This document shows, piece by piece, positions 42,107 through 51,015 of a stretch of 64,000 nucleotides of DNA (the stretch's first letter is position 1; the number at the start of each line of letters is the position of its first letter). The position numbers and the translations under genes were made by a program. The notes under the pieces are model-generated. The model was given only the letters and a program-made list of their open reading frames with translations. It was not told where the DNA came from and made no database searches. Source of the stretch: Mumia flava (GTDB taxonomy: Bacteria; Actinomycetota; Actinomycetes; Propionibacteriales; Nocardioidaceae); NCBI RefSeq assembly GCF_002797495.1, contig NZ_PGEZ01000001.1, positions 2,480,001-2,544,000 on the forward strand, given 5' to 3'.

Positions 42107-43185
42107 CGCTCGAGGATGCTCGACTCGGCGAGCCGGGACAGGCCCTCGCGGACGCTGCGGGCCCGGAGCTCGCCGACACCGTCGACGGCCTGGAGGTCCT
42201 CCGTGCTCGCGGCCAGCAGCTTCTGGAGGGTCCCGAAGTGGTCGACCAGGCGGTCAACGACGCTGTTGGGGAGGCGGGGGACCTTGGCGAGGAGGCGGTA
42301 GCCACGCGGAGAGACCGCGGAGTCGAGGTGCTCGGTGGCCCCCAGCCCGATCGCCTGAGCCACCGCGGGCAGGTCGACGAGGTCGCCGCCGACGATGGAC
42401 GACAGCGAGTCGAGCACCTCGTCCAGCGAGCGCGCCCGCCGGCCTGCCGGCACGTAGTCGCGCACGAGCAGCTCCCGCTCGACCTCGACCCCGGTGACCA
42501 GCTCGTCGAGCTGGAGCGAGAGCAGGCGACCGTCCGTGCCGAGCTCGAGCACGTAGTCCTCGATCTCTGCGGCGATCCGTGTCACCATCTCGAGCCGCTG
42601 GGCCACCGCTGCGACGTCGCGGACCGTGACCAGGTCCTCGATCTCCAGCGCGGAGAGCGCGCCGGAGACCTCGTCGAGGCGCAGCTTGTAGCGCTCCAGC
42701 GTGGCGAGCGCTTGGTTCGCGCGGCCCAGGATCGCGCTGGCCTCCTCCAGCACCCGGCGAGTGCCGTCGATGTAGAGCGCGATGATGTGCATCGAGGCCG
42801 ACACCGAGATCACCGGCACGCTGGCCTGGCGCGCGACCCGGTCGGCGGTGCGGTGGCGGGTGCCGGTCTCCTGCGTCGGGATGGCCGGGTCCGGCATCAG
42901 GTGGACGCCCGCCTGGAGGATCCGGGTGGCGTCCCGGTCGAGGATGATGGCCCCGTCCATCTTCGCGAGCTCGCGCAGCGCGGTCGGGGAGAACGGGATG
43001 TCGAGGACGAAGCCGCCGGTGCACATCTGCTCGACCTGCTTGTCGAGACCGAGGCCGACCAGCGCACCGGTCCTCCCGCGCAGGATCCGCTCGAGTCCCT
43101 CACGCAGGTCGGTCCCGGGCGCCACCGACCCCAGGGTCGCGCGAATGCTCGCCGGTGTCCCGGTCGATCGCTCGTTGCTGGCCAC
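42097..43185 (-). CDS. disA: DNA integrity scanning protein, diadenylate cyclase
   Basis: The 362-residue protein makes c-di-AMP from two ATP. The DAC domain shows MDGAIIL (Asp77-Gly-Ala) and GTRHRTADR (Arg110-His-Arg-Thr-Ala), both intact. A helical spine and a C-terminal helix-hairpin-helix domain (LAASTEDLQAVDGVGELRAR) for branched DNA follow. GTG at 43183-43185 is preceded by GGGGGAG. It lies 71 bp downstream of radA, the conserved partner that regulates DisA in other bacteria. Confidence 0.96.
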   Translation of the reverse strand: MASNERSTGTPASIRATLGSVAPGTDLREGLERILRGRTGALVGLGLDKQVEQMCTGGFVLDIPFSPTALRELAKMDGAIILDRDATRILQAGVHLMPDPAIPTQETGTRHRTADRVARQASVPVISVSASMHIIALYIDGTRRVLEEASAILGRANQALATLERYKLRLDEVSGALSALEIEDLVTVRDVAAVAQRLEMVTRIAAEIEDYVLELGTDGRLLSLQLDELVTGVEVERELLVRDYVPAGRRARSLDEVLDSLSSIVGGDLVDLPAVAQAIGLGATEHLDSAVSPRGYRLLAKVPRLPNSVVDRLVDHFGTLQKLLAASTEDLQAVDGVGELRARSVREGLSRLAESSILERYV

Positions 43186-43222
43186 GGTGCTCCCCCGACG
43201 GGCTTCCTACGACGTCCTGCTC

Positions 43223-43228
43223 AGTGTA
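43223..43228 (-). promoter_or_regulatory. Possible disA -10 element
   Basis: TACACT on the minus strand lies 37 nt before the disA GTG, in the radA-disA gap. disA may thus be expressed apart from radA. Confidence 0.35.
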
Positions 43229-43256
43229 AGCGGCGCCGAGACCACGCGGCGCGGCA

Positions 43257-44621
43257 TCATCGCCCGACCCCGATTGCCCGCAGCGCCGCGGCGAGATCGG
43301 CGACCCGGATCACGTCGAGCGCCTCGAGCCCGGACAGGTCGCTCGAGCCGTCCTGCGGCACGATCGCGCGGCGGAACCCGAGGCGTGCGCACTCCCGCAG
43401 CCGCTGCTCCAGGTGGGCGACGCGACGGACCTCACCGGCCAGCCCGACCTCGCCGAGCGCGACGACGTCGGTCGGGACGACCACGTCGTGGGTGGAGGAC
43501 GCGACGGCGAGCGCGGTCGCGAGATCGGCGCTCGGCTCACGCAGACGAGCCCCGCCGACGGTGGCGGCGTAGACGTCCGACTTGGCGAGGTGGATCGAGC
43601 AGCGCCGCGACAGCACCGCGAGGATCATCGCCAGCCGGCTGGGGTCGAGGCCGCTGGTGGCGCGGCGGGGCTGCGGGATCTCGCTCGTCGACACCAGTGC
43701 CTGCACCTCGGCCAGGAGCGGGCGTCGGCCCTCCATGGTGACCGTCACACAGGTCCCCGAGACGGGCTGCTGGTGACGGGAGACGAACAGCCCCGTCGGG
43801 TCCGGGACCTCCACGATCCCGTGGTCGGCAAGGTCGAAGCATCCGATCTCGTCGACCGGTCCGAAGCGGTTCTTGACGGCCCGGACGAGCCGGAGCCGGG
43901 AATCACGCTCGCCCTCGAAGTGGAGCACCACGTCCACGAGGTGCTCCAGCACCCGGGGTCCGGCGATGCTGCCGTCCTTCGTCACGTGACCCACGAGGAT
44001 GGTCGGGATGTTGCGGGCCTTGGCGACCTGCACGAGCGTCGAGGCGACCTCGCGGACCTGCGTCACGCCGCCGGGGATGCCGTCGACGGAGGAGGAGCCG
44101 ACGGTCTGAACGGAGTCGAGCACGAGCAGCGACGGGTCGACCTCGTCGATGTGCGCCAGCACGGCACCGAGGTCGGTCTCGGCCGCGAGGTAGAGCGAGT
44201 CGTGCACGGCGCGCGTGCGGTCGGCGCGCAGCCGGATCTGGGACGTCGACTCCTCGCCCGAGACGTACAGCGTCGTCGCGAGCGAGCGGGCCCAGCGTGC
44301 GGCGAGCTCGAGCAGCAGGGTGGACTTGCCGACGCCGGGCTCACCGGCGAGCAGGACGACGGCTCCCGGGACGAGACCGCCGCCGAGCACCCGGTCGAGC
44401 TCGCCGATCGCCGTGCTCCGCGCACGCGAGGCCTCGACGTCGATCTGCGCGATCGGCTGGGCGGTCCGGCTGACGCTGGTGGCGGTGGTCCGACGCGACG
44501 GGCTGGGGCCGCCCGCCTGGTCGACCGTGCCCCAGGCCTGGCACTCGCCGCACCGACCGACCCACTTCGTCGTGGACCAGCCGCACTCGGCGCAGCGGAA
44601 CGTCGTGGTGGTCTTCGCCAT
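43257..44621 (-). CDS. radA: DNA repair protein RadA
   Basis: The 454-residue protein is a RecA-like branch-migration helicase. A zinc finger uses Cys10, 13, 24 and 27. The ATPase core has Walker A GEPGVGKST (93-101), the RadA-specific KNRFG (250-254), and a C-terminal Lon-type fold with GEVGLAGEVRRVAHLEQRL. The ATG at 44619-44621 follows a TAGCGT -10 element by 7 nt, so it is likely leaderless; longer frames run into the promoter. It is transcribed towards disA. Confidence 0.96.
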   Translation of the reverse strand: MAKTTTTFRCAECGWSTTKWVGRCGECQAWGTVDQAGGPSPSRRTTATSVSRTAQPIAQIDVEASRARSTAIGELDRVLGGGLVPGAVVLLAGEPGVGKSTLLLELAARWARSLATTLYVSGEESTSQIRLRADRTRAVHDSLYLAAETDLGAVLAHIDEVDPSLLVLDSVQTVGSSSVDGIPGGVTQVREVASTLVQVAKARNIPTILVGHVTKDGSIAGPRVLEHLVDVVLHFEGERDSRLRLVRAVKNRFGPVDEIGCFDLADHGIVEVPDPTGLFVSRHQQPVSGTCVTVTMEGRRPLLAEVQALVSTSEIPQPRRATSGLDPSRLAMILAVLSRRCSIHLAKSDVYAATVGGARLREPSADLATALAVASSTHDVVVPTDVVALGEVGLAGEVRRVAHLEQRLRECARLGFRRAIVPQDGSSDLSGLEALDVIRVADLAAALRAIGVGR

Positions 44622-44628
44622 GGCGCAC

Positions 44629-44634
44629 ACGCTA
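44629..44634 (-). promoter_or_regulatory. -10 element of radA
   Basis: TAGCGT on the minus strand lies 7 nt before the radA ATG without a Shine-Dalgarno sequence. Confidence 0.5.
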
Positions 44635-44716
44635 CGGTGCGGCACCGACAGCGCTCGGCAGACACGCATCGGCAGCGGTGGCCGGCGCTGCGACAGGCGC
44701 GGCGTACGGGTCGAGC

Positions 44717-45163
44717 TCAGATCCGCCCGCGCCAGGACCGGACCCGGCTGTCGACGCGCCGGGACTCGAGGTGCACCCGGATCACCGCGTACAGCGGCAC
44801 CCAGACCGTGGGCGAGGCGAGGACGACGAGGCCCCACCACGGCGAGAGCGTCCCCGCGCTCGTCGAGCGCTGGGCCTCGCTCACGAGCAGCCCGATCGCC
44901 AGCACGGCACCGAGGCCCGGCAGGTATCCCCACAGCGCCGGCCGGAGCCGTCGGGTGATCCGGATCATCGCGACCGCCCCGGCGAAGCACGTGAACGCCA
45001 CGACGGAGAGCAGCACGGCGCCGGTCGCGTAGCCGGAGCGGTCAGGGTGCTGGTCGACGACCACGTCGGTGGCCGCGACGCCGAGTGCGAGCGTGATGCC
45101 CACGGAGCCGACGACGGACGTGGCGGGGCCGAACGGGCCGTGCAGTCCCAGCACACTGCTCAT
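44717..45163 (-). CDS. Small four-helix membrane protein, unknown function
   Basis: The 148-residue protein has four hydrophobic stretches: about 14-32 (SVVGSVGITLALGVAA), 46-68, 79-93 (ALWGYLPGLGAVLAIGLLV) and 108-128. A basic C-terminal tail (HLESRRVDSRVRSWRGRI) would be cytoplasmic. No family signature is recognised. It ends 96 bp before the radA start on the same strand but has its own upstream region with a 10-bp palindrome at 45220-45229. A real gene is likely because the hydrophobic pattern is regular and the frame fills the gap, but expression is not shown. Confidence 0.6.
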   Translation of the reverse strand: MSSVLGLHGPFGPATSVVGSVGITLALGVAATDVVVDQHPDRSGYATGAVLLSVVAFTCFAGAVAMIRITRRLRPALWGYLPGLGAVLAIGLLVSEAQRSTSAGTLSPWWGLVVLASPTVWVPLYAVIRVHLESRRVDSRVRSWRGRI

Positions 45164-45219
45164 GCGCTCCAGCGTCGCCGACCGGACCGCGTGCCGGTAT
45201 CCGTTGTCCTACTCAGTTT

Positions 45220-45229
45220 CAACTAGTTG
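45220..45229. promoter_or_regulatory. AT-rich palindrome CAACTAGTTG
   Basis: A perfect 10-bp palindrome lies in an AT-rich pocket 57 bp upstream of the small membrane protein gene. It could be an operator; the regulator is unknown. Confidence 0.3.
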
Positions 45230-45287
45230 CGTGCCGAACACCGTTCTCGTCGTGCCGTCTCCCGCACGGTCGCCGACGGCCGGAGCC

Positions 45288-45926
45288 TCAGACCCGCACG
45301 TCCCCGTCCGGTGTCGCGAAGGTCGCCGCGACGATCCCGGGGATCCCGTTCGGGGCGACCCACTGGACGTCGACGTCCTCGAGGGCCTCGAGCACGGACT
45401 CGCCGAGATAGTCGGTCACGCGCCCGGGGTCGCCGGCGATCTCGAGCGAGACGAGCCCGGCCTGCGCCGGGCCGACGCGCGACGGGTGCTCGTCGGCGTC
45501 CACGTCCCACTGCACGACGAAGGGCAGCTGCGGGTCGGCCTGCGTACCCCGGACCCCGATCTGTCGCCACCGGAGGTTGAACCCGTCGGGGCGGCGACGG
45601 TTGCCCGGCACGGCGTGGCGGCCCATCCGCTTCTCCACCGGCGCCATGTCGTCCACCCGCACGACCCAGCCGAGCCAGCCGCCGCCCATGTCGGAGCGGG
45701 CCCGCACCGCCTGGCCGAAGGGCGCCTTGTCGCTCGCGGGGTGATCGAGCACGGCGACCACCTCGACGTACTGGCCGCCGCGCAGCGGGAACAGCCGGTT
45801 GAGCGTCCCGAACCGGGGGTGGACCCCGCCGTCGAACCACGGGACGCCGAGCAGGTCCGCGAGCCGGGCGGTCGTCGCATCCAGGCCGTCGGGTCCGGCG
45901 GCGAAGGAGAGGTGGTCGAGGTGCAT
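45288..45926 (-). CDS. VOC superfamily (glyoxalase-like) protein
   Basis: The 212-residue protein starts MHLDHLSFAAGPDGL, the typical first strand of vicinal-oxygen-chelate proteins with the metal-type His. GGVHPRFGTLNRLFPL and QYVEVVAVLDHP follow, as in the large single-chain glyoxalase-like family (Pfam glyoxalase_3-like). Catalysis and substrate cannot be assigned. The ATG at 45926 is preferred because it matches the conserved start; an ATG three codons earlier (45935) cannot be excluded. It is alone on its strand and points to the small membrane protein gene. Confidence 0.72.
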   Translation of the reverse strand: MHLDHLSFAAGPDGLDATTARLADLLGVPWFDGGVHPRFGTLNRLFPLRGGQYVEVVAVLDHPASDKAPFGQAVRARSDMGGGWLGWVVRVDDMAPVEKRMGRHAVPGNRRRPDGFNLRWRQIGVRGTQADPQLPFVVQWDVDADEHPSRVGPAQAGLVSLEIAGDPGRVTDYLGESVLEALEDVDVQWVAPNGIPGIVAATFATPDGDVRV

Positions 45927-45973
45927 GGGCGCCATTGTGCGTGAGCACCGTCACACCCCGTACGGGTGGGGTC

Positions 45974-46717
45974 TCAGGACGGGTCGGCCGGGTGGCGGAC
46001 GAGGTCGGGCATCCGTGCGAGGTGCTCCTCGCAGTGCCGGACGAGCTCGGCGTACCCGGCGTCGCCCATCAGCGCGGCCAGCTCGTCGGCGTTGGCGAGG
46101 TAGACCGGCTCCATCCCGACGTGCGCCTCGGTGTTGGAGGAGCAGTACCAGTCCAGGTCGTGGCCTCCGGGGCCCCAGCCGGCCCGGGTGTACTCGCCGA
46201 TCGAGACCTCCGTGTAGGTCTGCCCGTCACCAGGGTCGACGTCGCGGTACTCCCGTCGGATCGGCAGCTGCCAGCAGACGTCCGGCTTCGTCTCGTGCGG
46301 CTTGACGTCGTGGTCCAGCGCCCACTTGTGCAGGGCGCAGCCGTAGCCGCCCTCGAAGCCCTCCCGGTTGTGGAAGATGCACGCGCCCCCGACCGTCCGG
46401 GTCTTGAGCTCGCCGTCCTCGTCGCGCTCCGTCCACCCCTCGGCCCGTCCGACGTCGTGGTGCTGCCAGTCGGCGGGACCGAGCTTCTTGACGTACTTCT
46501 TCACGCGCTTGTAGTCGTCGGAGTCGGCGAAGTGCGCGCCGAGCGTGCAGCATCCGACGTCGGGTGCGCTCGCGTAGATGCCGCGGCAGCCCTGACCGAA
46601 GATGCAGGTCCAGCGCGAGGTCAGCCAGGTCAGGTCGCAGCGGAAGACCTGCGTCTCGTCGGCCGGGTCGGCGAACTCGACCCAGGCGCGAGGGAAATCG
46701 TCCAGCACCTCGGGCAC
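45974..46717 (-). CDS. Cysteine-rich protein of unknown function
   Basis: The 247-residue soluble protein has a Cys-rich N-terminal third: [20 protein letters not shown] and [10 protein letters not shown], then CIFHN, CALHKW, VCWQLP and WYCSS further on. The spacing suggests a metal or iron-sulfur site, reminiscent of YkgJ/DUF3109-like proteins, but I cannot confirm the family. The GTG at 46715-46717 has GGTGGAG directly upstream, with rather short spacing. It is divergent from ppx with 84 bp between starts. No membrane segment. Confidence 0.65.
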   Translation of the reverse strand: MPEVLDDFPRAWVEFADPADETQVFRCDLTWLTSRWTCIFGQGCRGIYASAPDVGCCTLGAHFADSDDYKRVKKYVKKLGPADWQHHDVGRAEGWTERDEDGELKTRTVGGACIFHNREGFEGGYGCALHKWALDHDVKPHETKPDVCWQLPIRREYRDVDPGDGQTYTEVSIGEYTRAGWGPGGHDLDWYCSSNTEAHVGMEPVYLANADELAALMGDAGYAELVRHCEEHLARMPDLVRHPADPS

Positions 46718-46788
46718 AGCTCCACCGTAGCGCGAGTCGGCGCTCGTCGAACGGGGCGCGGGTCGCGGCTGCGTGGCAGCAGGCTCGG

Positions 46789-46794
46789 TAGGCT
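46789..46794 (+). promoter_or_regulatory. -10 element of ppx
   Basis: TAGGCT lies 7 nt before the ATG at 46802; no ribosome binding site, so probably leaderless. Confidence 0.5.
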
Positions 46795-46801
46795 GAATCG
46801 C

Positions 46802-47725
46802 ATGCGGATCGGAGTCCTGGACATCGGGTCGAACACGGGCCACCTGCTCGTGGTCGACGCCTATCGCGGTGCCCCGCCGCTGCCCGCCTACACCTACAAG
46901 GAGCCGCTGCGGCTCGCGGAGCACCTCGACGAGCAGGGAGCGGTCGACGAGCGCGGCCGGAAGGCCCTCGTCCGGTTCGTCGACGAGGCTCGGGTGGTCG
47001 CGGCGGAGAAGGGCTGCTCGGAGGTGATCGCGTTCGCCACCTCCGCGGTCCGTGACGCGGTGAACGCCGACGACGTGCTGTCCCTGGTCGAGCGGGAGTC
47101 CGGGGTCGCGCTGCAGGTCCTGCCCGGCGAGGAGGAGGCCCGGCTGACGTTCCTCGCGGTGCGGCGCTGGTTCGGCTGGTCGTCCGGGCGGCTGGGGGTC
47201 TTCGACATCGGCGGCGGGTCGCTGGAGATCGCGTGCGGCTCCGACGAGTCCCCGGACGTGTGCACGTCGCTCCCGCTGGGCGCCGGGCGCCTGACCCGCG
47301 AGTGGTTCCCGACCGGGGTGCCGACGGACGAGCAGTACGAGGCGCTGCGCCTGGCGGTGCGCCAGCGGATCGCCGAGCAGGCGGGGTCGCTGATGCGCGC
47401 CGGCGGGTTCGACCACGCCGTGGCGACCAGCAAGACCTTCCGGTCGCTCGCCCGGCTCAGCGGCGCTGCGCCGTCCGAGCAGGGCCCGTACGTCCGGCGG
47501 ATGCTGGAGCGTGACGCGCTCGCGGCGGTGCTGGAGGAGCTGCGGCGGATGCCGGTGGACGAGATCGCGATGCAGCCGGGCGTCTCCGCGAACCGCGCGC
47601 ACCAGATGGTGGCCGGTGCCGTCGTCGCCGATGCCGTGATGGACCTGTTCGACCTCGGCGGGCTCGAGGTCTGCCCGTGGGCCCTGCGTGAGGGCGTGCT
47701 GCTCGAGCGGCACGACCACATGTGA
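46802..47725 (+). CDS. ppx: Ppx/GppA family phosphatase
   Basis: The 307-residue ASKHA protein has the first phosphate loop [19 protein letters not shown] (1-19), Glu-rich [10 protein letters not shown], and the second loop [13 protein letters not shown]. Such proteins hydrolyse polyphosphate or pppGpp. It is of the short actinobacterial type without the C-terminal HD domain of E. coli Ppx and corresponds in context to the Rv0496 gene of mycobacteria. Its last codons overlap the longest frame of the next gene. Confidence 0.9.
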   Translation: MRIGVLDIGSNTGHLLVVDAYRGAPPLPAYTYKEPLRLAEHLDEQGAVDERGRKALVRFVDEARVVAAEKGCSEVIAFATSAVRDAVNADDVLSLVERESGVALQVLPGEEEARLTFLAVRRWFGWSSGRLGVFDIGGGSLEIACGSDESPDVCTSLPLGAGRLTREWFPTGVPTDEQYEALRLAVRQRIAEQAGSLMRAGGFDHAVATSKTFRSLARLSGAAPSEQGPYVRRMLERDALAAVLEELRRMPVDEIAMQPGVSANRAHQMVAGAVVADAVMDLFDLGGLEVCPWALREGVLLERHDHM

Positions 47726-47735
47726 CCGGTCGGCG

Positions 47736-47741
47736 TAGGCT
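47736..47741 (+). promoter_or_regulatory. -10 element of the TIM-barrel gene
   Basis: TAGGCT lies 7 nt before the GTG at 47749, inside the 3' end region of ppx. It decides the start of the next gene. Confidence 0.45.
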
Positions 47742-47748
47742 TGGGACC

Positions 47749-48570
47749 GTGCCCGACCCCGCCGACCACGCCGTACGAGTGCCCGCCTCGCGGGTGACGC
47801 TGTCGACGTCGTCGGTCTACCCCGAGCCGACCGAGGCGGCGTTCGAGATGGCCAAGCGGCTGGGGTACGACGGGGTCGAGGTGATGGTCGGCACGGACGC
47901 CACCAGCACCGACATCGACGCCGTCGCCGCGCTGGCCGAGTCGCACGAGATCGCGGTCACGTCGGTGCACGCGCCGTGCCTGCTGATCACGCAGCGCGTG
48001 TGGGGCACGGACAACTGGGGCAAGCTCGAGCGCAGCGCGGAGATGGCGCGCGTCACCGGGGCGGGCCTGGTCGTGGTGCACCCGCCGTTTCGCTGGCAGC
48101 GCGACTACGCCCGGGGTTTCGTCGAGGGGATCGCCCGGCTGGAGTCGAGCACCGGCGTGGTCTTCGCGGTCGAGAACATGTACCCGTGGCGCACGGGCCG
48201 GCGCGAGTTCCAGGCGTACGCCCCGGGCTGGGACCCGCTCGACTTCGACTACGCCCACGTCACGCTCGATGCGTCGCACTGCGCCACCTCGGGGTCGGAC
48301 GCGGTCGAGATGGCCAAGGCGCTCGGCGGTCGGCTGGCCCACGTCCACCTGGGTGACGGCTCGGGTTCGGTGCGCGACGAGCACCTCGTCCCGGGTCGCG
48401 GCAACCAGCCGGTCGCGGAGCTGCTGGGCATGCTCGCCGAGCAGGGGTACGGCGGTGACGTGGCCGTGGAGGTGACCACGCGCAAGGCGTCCGGTCGGCC
48501 TCAGCGCGAGGCCGACCTGGCCGAGGCGCTGGCCTTCGCGCGGTTGCACCTGGCCGCGCTCGCGGTCTGA
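47749..48570 (+). CDS. Sugar phosphate isomerase/epimerase family TIM barrel
   Basis: The 273-residue protein is an AP endonuclease 2/xylose-isomerase-like TIM barrel. Strand and metal motifs are visible: [36 protein letters not shown] (Glu), VTLDASHCA (Asp/His), LAHVHLGDG (His/Asp) and VAVEVTTR (Glu). The substrate is unknown. The GTG at 47749 is preferred over one at 47722, which overlaps the ppx stop, because TAGGCT lies 7 nt upstream. The order ppx-TIM barrel-(proC) matches the Rv0496-Rv0498-Rv0500 region. Confidence 0.82.
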   Translation: MPDPADHAVRVPASRVTLSTSSVYPEPTEAAFEMAKRLGYDGVEVMVGTDATSTDIDAVAALAESHEIAVTSVHAPCLLITQRVWGTDNWGKLERSAEMARVTGAGLVVVHPPFRWQRDYARGFVEGIARLESSTGVVFAVENMYPWRTGRREFQAYAPGWDPLDFDYAHVTLDASHCATSGSDAVEMAKALGGRLAHVHLGDGSGSVRDEHLVPGRGNQPVAELLGMLAEQGYGGDVAVEVTTRKASGRPQREADLAEALAFARLHLAALAV

Positions 48571-48627
48571 CGGGCGGCCCGCCGCCTCGTCCGTGGGGGC
48601 TGTGATGTCGTACAAGTTTCTCGCAAC

Positions 48628-48637
48628 TCCAGGTCAC
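48628..48637. promoter_or_regulatory. Shared 10-mer in tetR promoter
   Basis: TCCAGGTCAC overlaps the expected -35 position of tetR. The same 10-mer is in the promoter of the ABC operon at 49284-49293. Confidence 0.45.
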
Positions 48638-48654
48638 GGGCCTGAAGACGTGGG

Positions 48655-48660
48655 TACGTT
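48655..48660 (+). promoter_or_regulatory. -10 element of tetR
   Basis: TACGTT lies 6 nt before the ATG at 48667. With GGTCAC at 48632-48637 as -35 the spacer is 17 bp. Confidence 0.5.
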
Positions 48661-48666
48661 GCGGGC

Positions 48667-49254
48667 ATGGCAGCAGGACGACGACCAGGATCGCCGGACA
48701 CTCGGGGCGAGATCGTGGCGGCGGCACGTGCCGAGTTCGCGGTGCACGGCTTCGCGGCGACATCGCTGCGCGCAGTCGCACGGAGGGCGAGCGTGGATCC
48801 CGCGCTCGTCCACCACTACTTCCGTGACAAGGCCGACCTCGCGGACGCGGCGATCGTGCCCGCGATCGACGTGGAGCCGTTTCTCGCGCCGGTGCTGGCC
48901 GCGCCGCTCGAGCGGACCGGGGAGGCCCTGGTCGAGAGCCTCGTGCGGGCGTGGGACGACCCCTCGTGGGCCGACGCCGTCACCGCAGCGATGCGGATCG
49001 GCGTCGGGGACGTCGAGCAGGCGGGGCTGCTCCGCGCGCTGCTGACCGACGGCCCCATCCCGGTCGCCCTGCGCGACCGGGGACTCTCCGACGTCGCGGT
49101 CTGCACGGCGATGTCGCACGTCCTGGGGATGATGGCGGCCCGCTACGTGAGTCGGCTGGAGCCGCTGGCGTCGATGCCGCGGTCCGAGGTCGTCGCTCTG
49201 CACGGACCGCTGGTGCAGCAGTGCCTCGCGGTCCCGGTCGCCCTCTCCGCCTGA
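48667..49254 (+). CDS. TetR/AcrR family regulator
   Basis: The 195-residue protein has an N-terminal TetR helix-turn-helix: TRGEIVAAARAEFAVHGFAATSLRAVARRASVDPALVHHYF pattern, given here as EFAVHGFAATSLRAVA (23-38) and VDPALVHHYF. A ligand-binding helical domain follows. It stands 78 bp upstream of the ABC-sulfatase operon and shares a 10-mer operator candidate with it, so it is probably its repressor as well as autoregulated. Ligand unknown; an organosulfur compound is a guess from context. Confidence 0.88.
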   Translation: MAAGRRPGSPDTRGEIVAAARAEFAVHGFAATSLRAVARRASVDPALVHHYFRDKADLADAAIVPAIDVEPFLAPVLAAPLERTGEALVESLVRAWDDPSWADAVTAAMRIGVGDVEQAGLLRALLTDGPIPVALRDRGLSDVAVCTAMSHVLGMMAARYVSRLEPLASMPRSEVVALHGPLVQQCLAVPVALSA

Positions 49255-49279
49255 CCCGTCGCGCGGCGCCGACACGCGG

Positions 49280-49293
49280 GTGATCCAGGTCAC
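49280..49293. promoter_or_regulatory. TetR operator candidate
   Basis: GTGATCCAGGTCAC is an imperfect dyad (GTGA...TCAC) directly upstream of the -35 of the ABC operon and includes the 10-mer found in the tetR promoter. Confidence 0.45.
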
Positions 49294-49295
49294 TC

Positions 49296-49325
49296 GTGAC
49301 AACGGCGCCACCGCTTGTCTAGTAT
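49296..49325 (+). promoter_or_regulatory. Promoter of ABC-sulfatase operon
   Basis: GTGACA (49296-49301) and TAGTAT (49320-49325) are separated by 18 bp. The ATG at 49333 follows 7 nt later, so the transcript is leaderless. Confidence 0.65.
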
Positions 49326-49332
49326 CTCGACT

Positions 49333-50193
49333 ATGTCAGTAGAGATTAGCGAGAAAATAGAGGACGAGGCCCTCCGACCCGGGGTCGACGACCGTCTCGC
49401 CCTCCCGCGCCGGTCGGCGAGCGCGGGCCGTGCCGCTCGCGACGTCGGACTGAAGCTCACGGGTCCGCTGATCGCGCTCGCGGCGTGGTTCGTCCTCACC
49501 GCGACCGGCCTGGTCCCCGAGACGACCCTCCCGTCGCCCGGGCAGGTCTTCGCGGCAGCCGCGGAGATGCTGCGCGCCGGCGAGCTCCAGGAGCACCTCC
49601 TGGTCTCGCTCCAGCGGGCCGGCGCCGGGCTGCTGATCGGCGTGGTGACCGGGGTGCTGCTCGCCCTGCTCTCCGGCCTCAGCCGGACCGGCGAGGTGCT
49701 GCTCGACTCGAACCTCCAGATGCTCCGCGCGATGCCGATCCTCGCACTGGTCCCGCTCGCCATCGTCTGGTTCGGGATCGGGGAGGAGGTCAAGATCGTG
49801 CTCGTCGCGCTCGGCGTGACCTTCCCCGTCTACCTCAACACCCACGCCGCGATCCGCAGCGTCGACGCGAGATACGTCGACCTGGCGACCACGGTCGGAC
49901 TGTCCCGGCTGGCCCTGATCCGCCGGGTCGTGCTTCCCGGCGCCCTGCCCGGCTTCTTCACCGGGCTGCGCTTCGCGGTCGCGATCGCCTGGCTCGTCCT
50001 GGTCGTGAGCGAGCAGATCAACGCCAGCAGCGGGATCGGCTACCTGATGACCCAGGCCCGCAGTATCAGCGCGACCGACGTGATCGTCGTCGGCCTCGTG
50101 GTCTACGCGCTGCTCGGCCTCACCTCCGACACCCTCGTCCGACTCATCGAGAGGAGGGCGCTGTCATGGCGCTCCACCCTGCAGGCGCGCTAG
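49333..50193 (+). CDS. ABC transporter permease, sulfonate/nitrate/taurine type
   Basis: The 286-residue protein has about six membrane helices and the coupling loop LATTVGLSRLALIRRVVLPGALPGFFTG characteristic of SsuC/TauC permeases. It begins with an AT-rich, polar segment. The ATG at 49333 is chosen because the promoter lies directly before it. The next gene, for the ATPase, starts 28 bp inside its 3' end. It forms the channel of an importer with the two following products. Confidence 0.9.
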   Translation: MSVEISEKIEDEALRPGVDDRLALPRRSASAGRAARDVGLKLTGPLIALAAWFVLTATGLVPETTLPSPGQVFAAAAEMLRAGELQEHLLVSLQRAGAGLLIGVVTGVLLALLSGLSRTGEVLLDSNLQMLRAMPILALVPLAIVWFGIGEEVKIVLVALGVTFPVYLNTHAAIRSVDARYVDLATTVGLSRLALIRRVVLPGALPGFFTGLRFAVAIAWLVLVVSEQINASSGIGYLMTQARSISATDVIVVGLVVYALLGLTSDTLVRLIERRALSWRSTLQAR

Positions 50194-50909
50194 AGGCGCC
50201 GACCACCGACGCGATCGTCCGCGCGCACGGCGTCAGCCGCTCGTTCGACGGCCGCGGGATCCTGCACGACATCGACCTCACGATCCGGCGGGGCGAGTTC
50301 GTCGCCCTCCTCGGACGCAGCGGCTCCGGCAAGAGCACGCTGCTGCGGATCCTCGCCCGGCTCGACGGCGACTACCGCGGCTCGATCGAGGTGCCGGGCC
50401 GGCCCGCCGTCGCCTTCCAGGACTCCCGCCTGCTGCCGTGGGCCCGGGTGCTCGAGAACGTGACGCTCGGGCTGCGGGGCCGGGCGGCCCGAGCCCGCGC
50501 CCAGGCGCTGCTCGCCGAGGTCGGCCTCGACGGCCGTGCCGGGGACTGGCCGAAGACCCTGTCCGGCGGCGAGGCCCAGCGTGCCGCGCTCGCCCGGGCG
50601 CTCGTACGCGAGCCCGGGCTCCTGCTCATGGACGAGCCGTTCGGCGCCCTCGACGCGCTCACCCGGATCCGGATGCACCGGCTCGTCCGCGACCTGGTCC
50701 GCCGCCACCGCCCGGCAGTGCTGCTCGTCACCCACGACGTCGACGAGGCCGTGCTGCTCGCCGACCGGGTGCTCGTCCTCACCGACGGGCGGCTCTCGCT
50801 CGACCTCCCGGTCCGGCTCCCCGCCACCGGGCGACGCCAGTCCCCGGCCTTCGGCGCGCTCCGCTCCCGGCTGCTCGCCGAGCTCGGAGTCGGCGACGAC
50901 GACCACTGA
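50166..50909 (+). CDS. ABC transporter ATPase, SsuB/TauB type
   Basis: The 247-residue protein has Walker A LGRSGSGKST (49-58), Q-loop VAFQDSRLLPW (82-92), signature LSGGEAQRAALARAL (132-146), Walker B LLLMDEPFGALD (152-163) and the H-loop VTHDVDEA. The RLLPW after the Q-loop is characteristic of nitrate/sulfonate/taurine importers. It overlaps the permease gene by 28 bp. It energises import with the permease. Confidence 0.93.
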   Translation: MALHPAGALEAPTTDAIVRAHGVSRSFDGRGILHDIDLTIRRGEFVALLGRSGSGKSTLLRILARLDGDYRGSIEVPGRPAVAFQDSRLLPWARVLENVTLGLRGRAARARAQALLAEVGLDGRAGDWPKTLSGGEAQRAALARALVREPGLLLMDEPFGALDALTRIRMHRLVRDLVRRHRPAVLLVTHDVDEAVLLADRVLVLTDGRLSLDLPVRLPATGRRQSPAFGALRSRLLAELGVGDDDH

Positions 50910-50977
50910 CCGGGCACCGAGAACTCGCTCCCGTCACCGAGGAAACGCGCACTGTCGCGGTGCCCGGAGCCAGCTTC

Positions 50978-50991
50978 CGTTGCCGGCAACG
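50978..50991. promoter_or_regulatory. 14-bp perfect palindrome before substrate-binding protein
   Basis: CGTTGCCGGCAACG lies 25 bp before the ATG at 51016. It could be an operator or an RNA hairpin affecting translation. A 9+9 inverted repeat (50910-50918 with 50959-50967) is just upstream. Confidence 0.4.
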
Positions 50992-51015
50992 CAAACCCGC
51001 AAACGAAGGAGACGT

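Noticed and set aside
50910-50991. SAM-type riboswitch before the binding-protein gene
   Set aside because: Inverted repeats and GCCGGCAAC-like bases are present, but the conserved cores of SAM-I or SAM-IV could not be matched, so I report only a structured leader.
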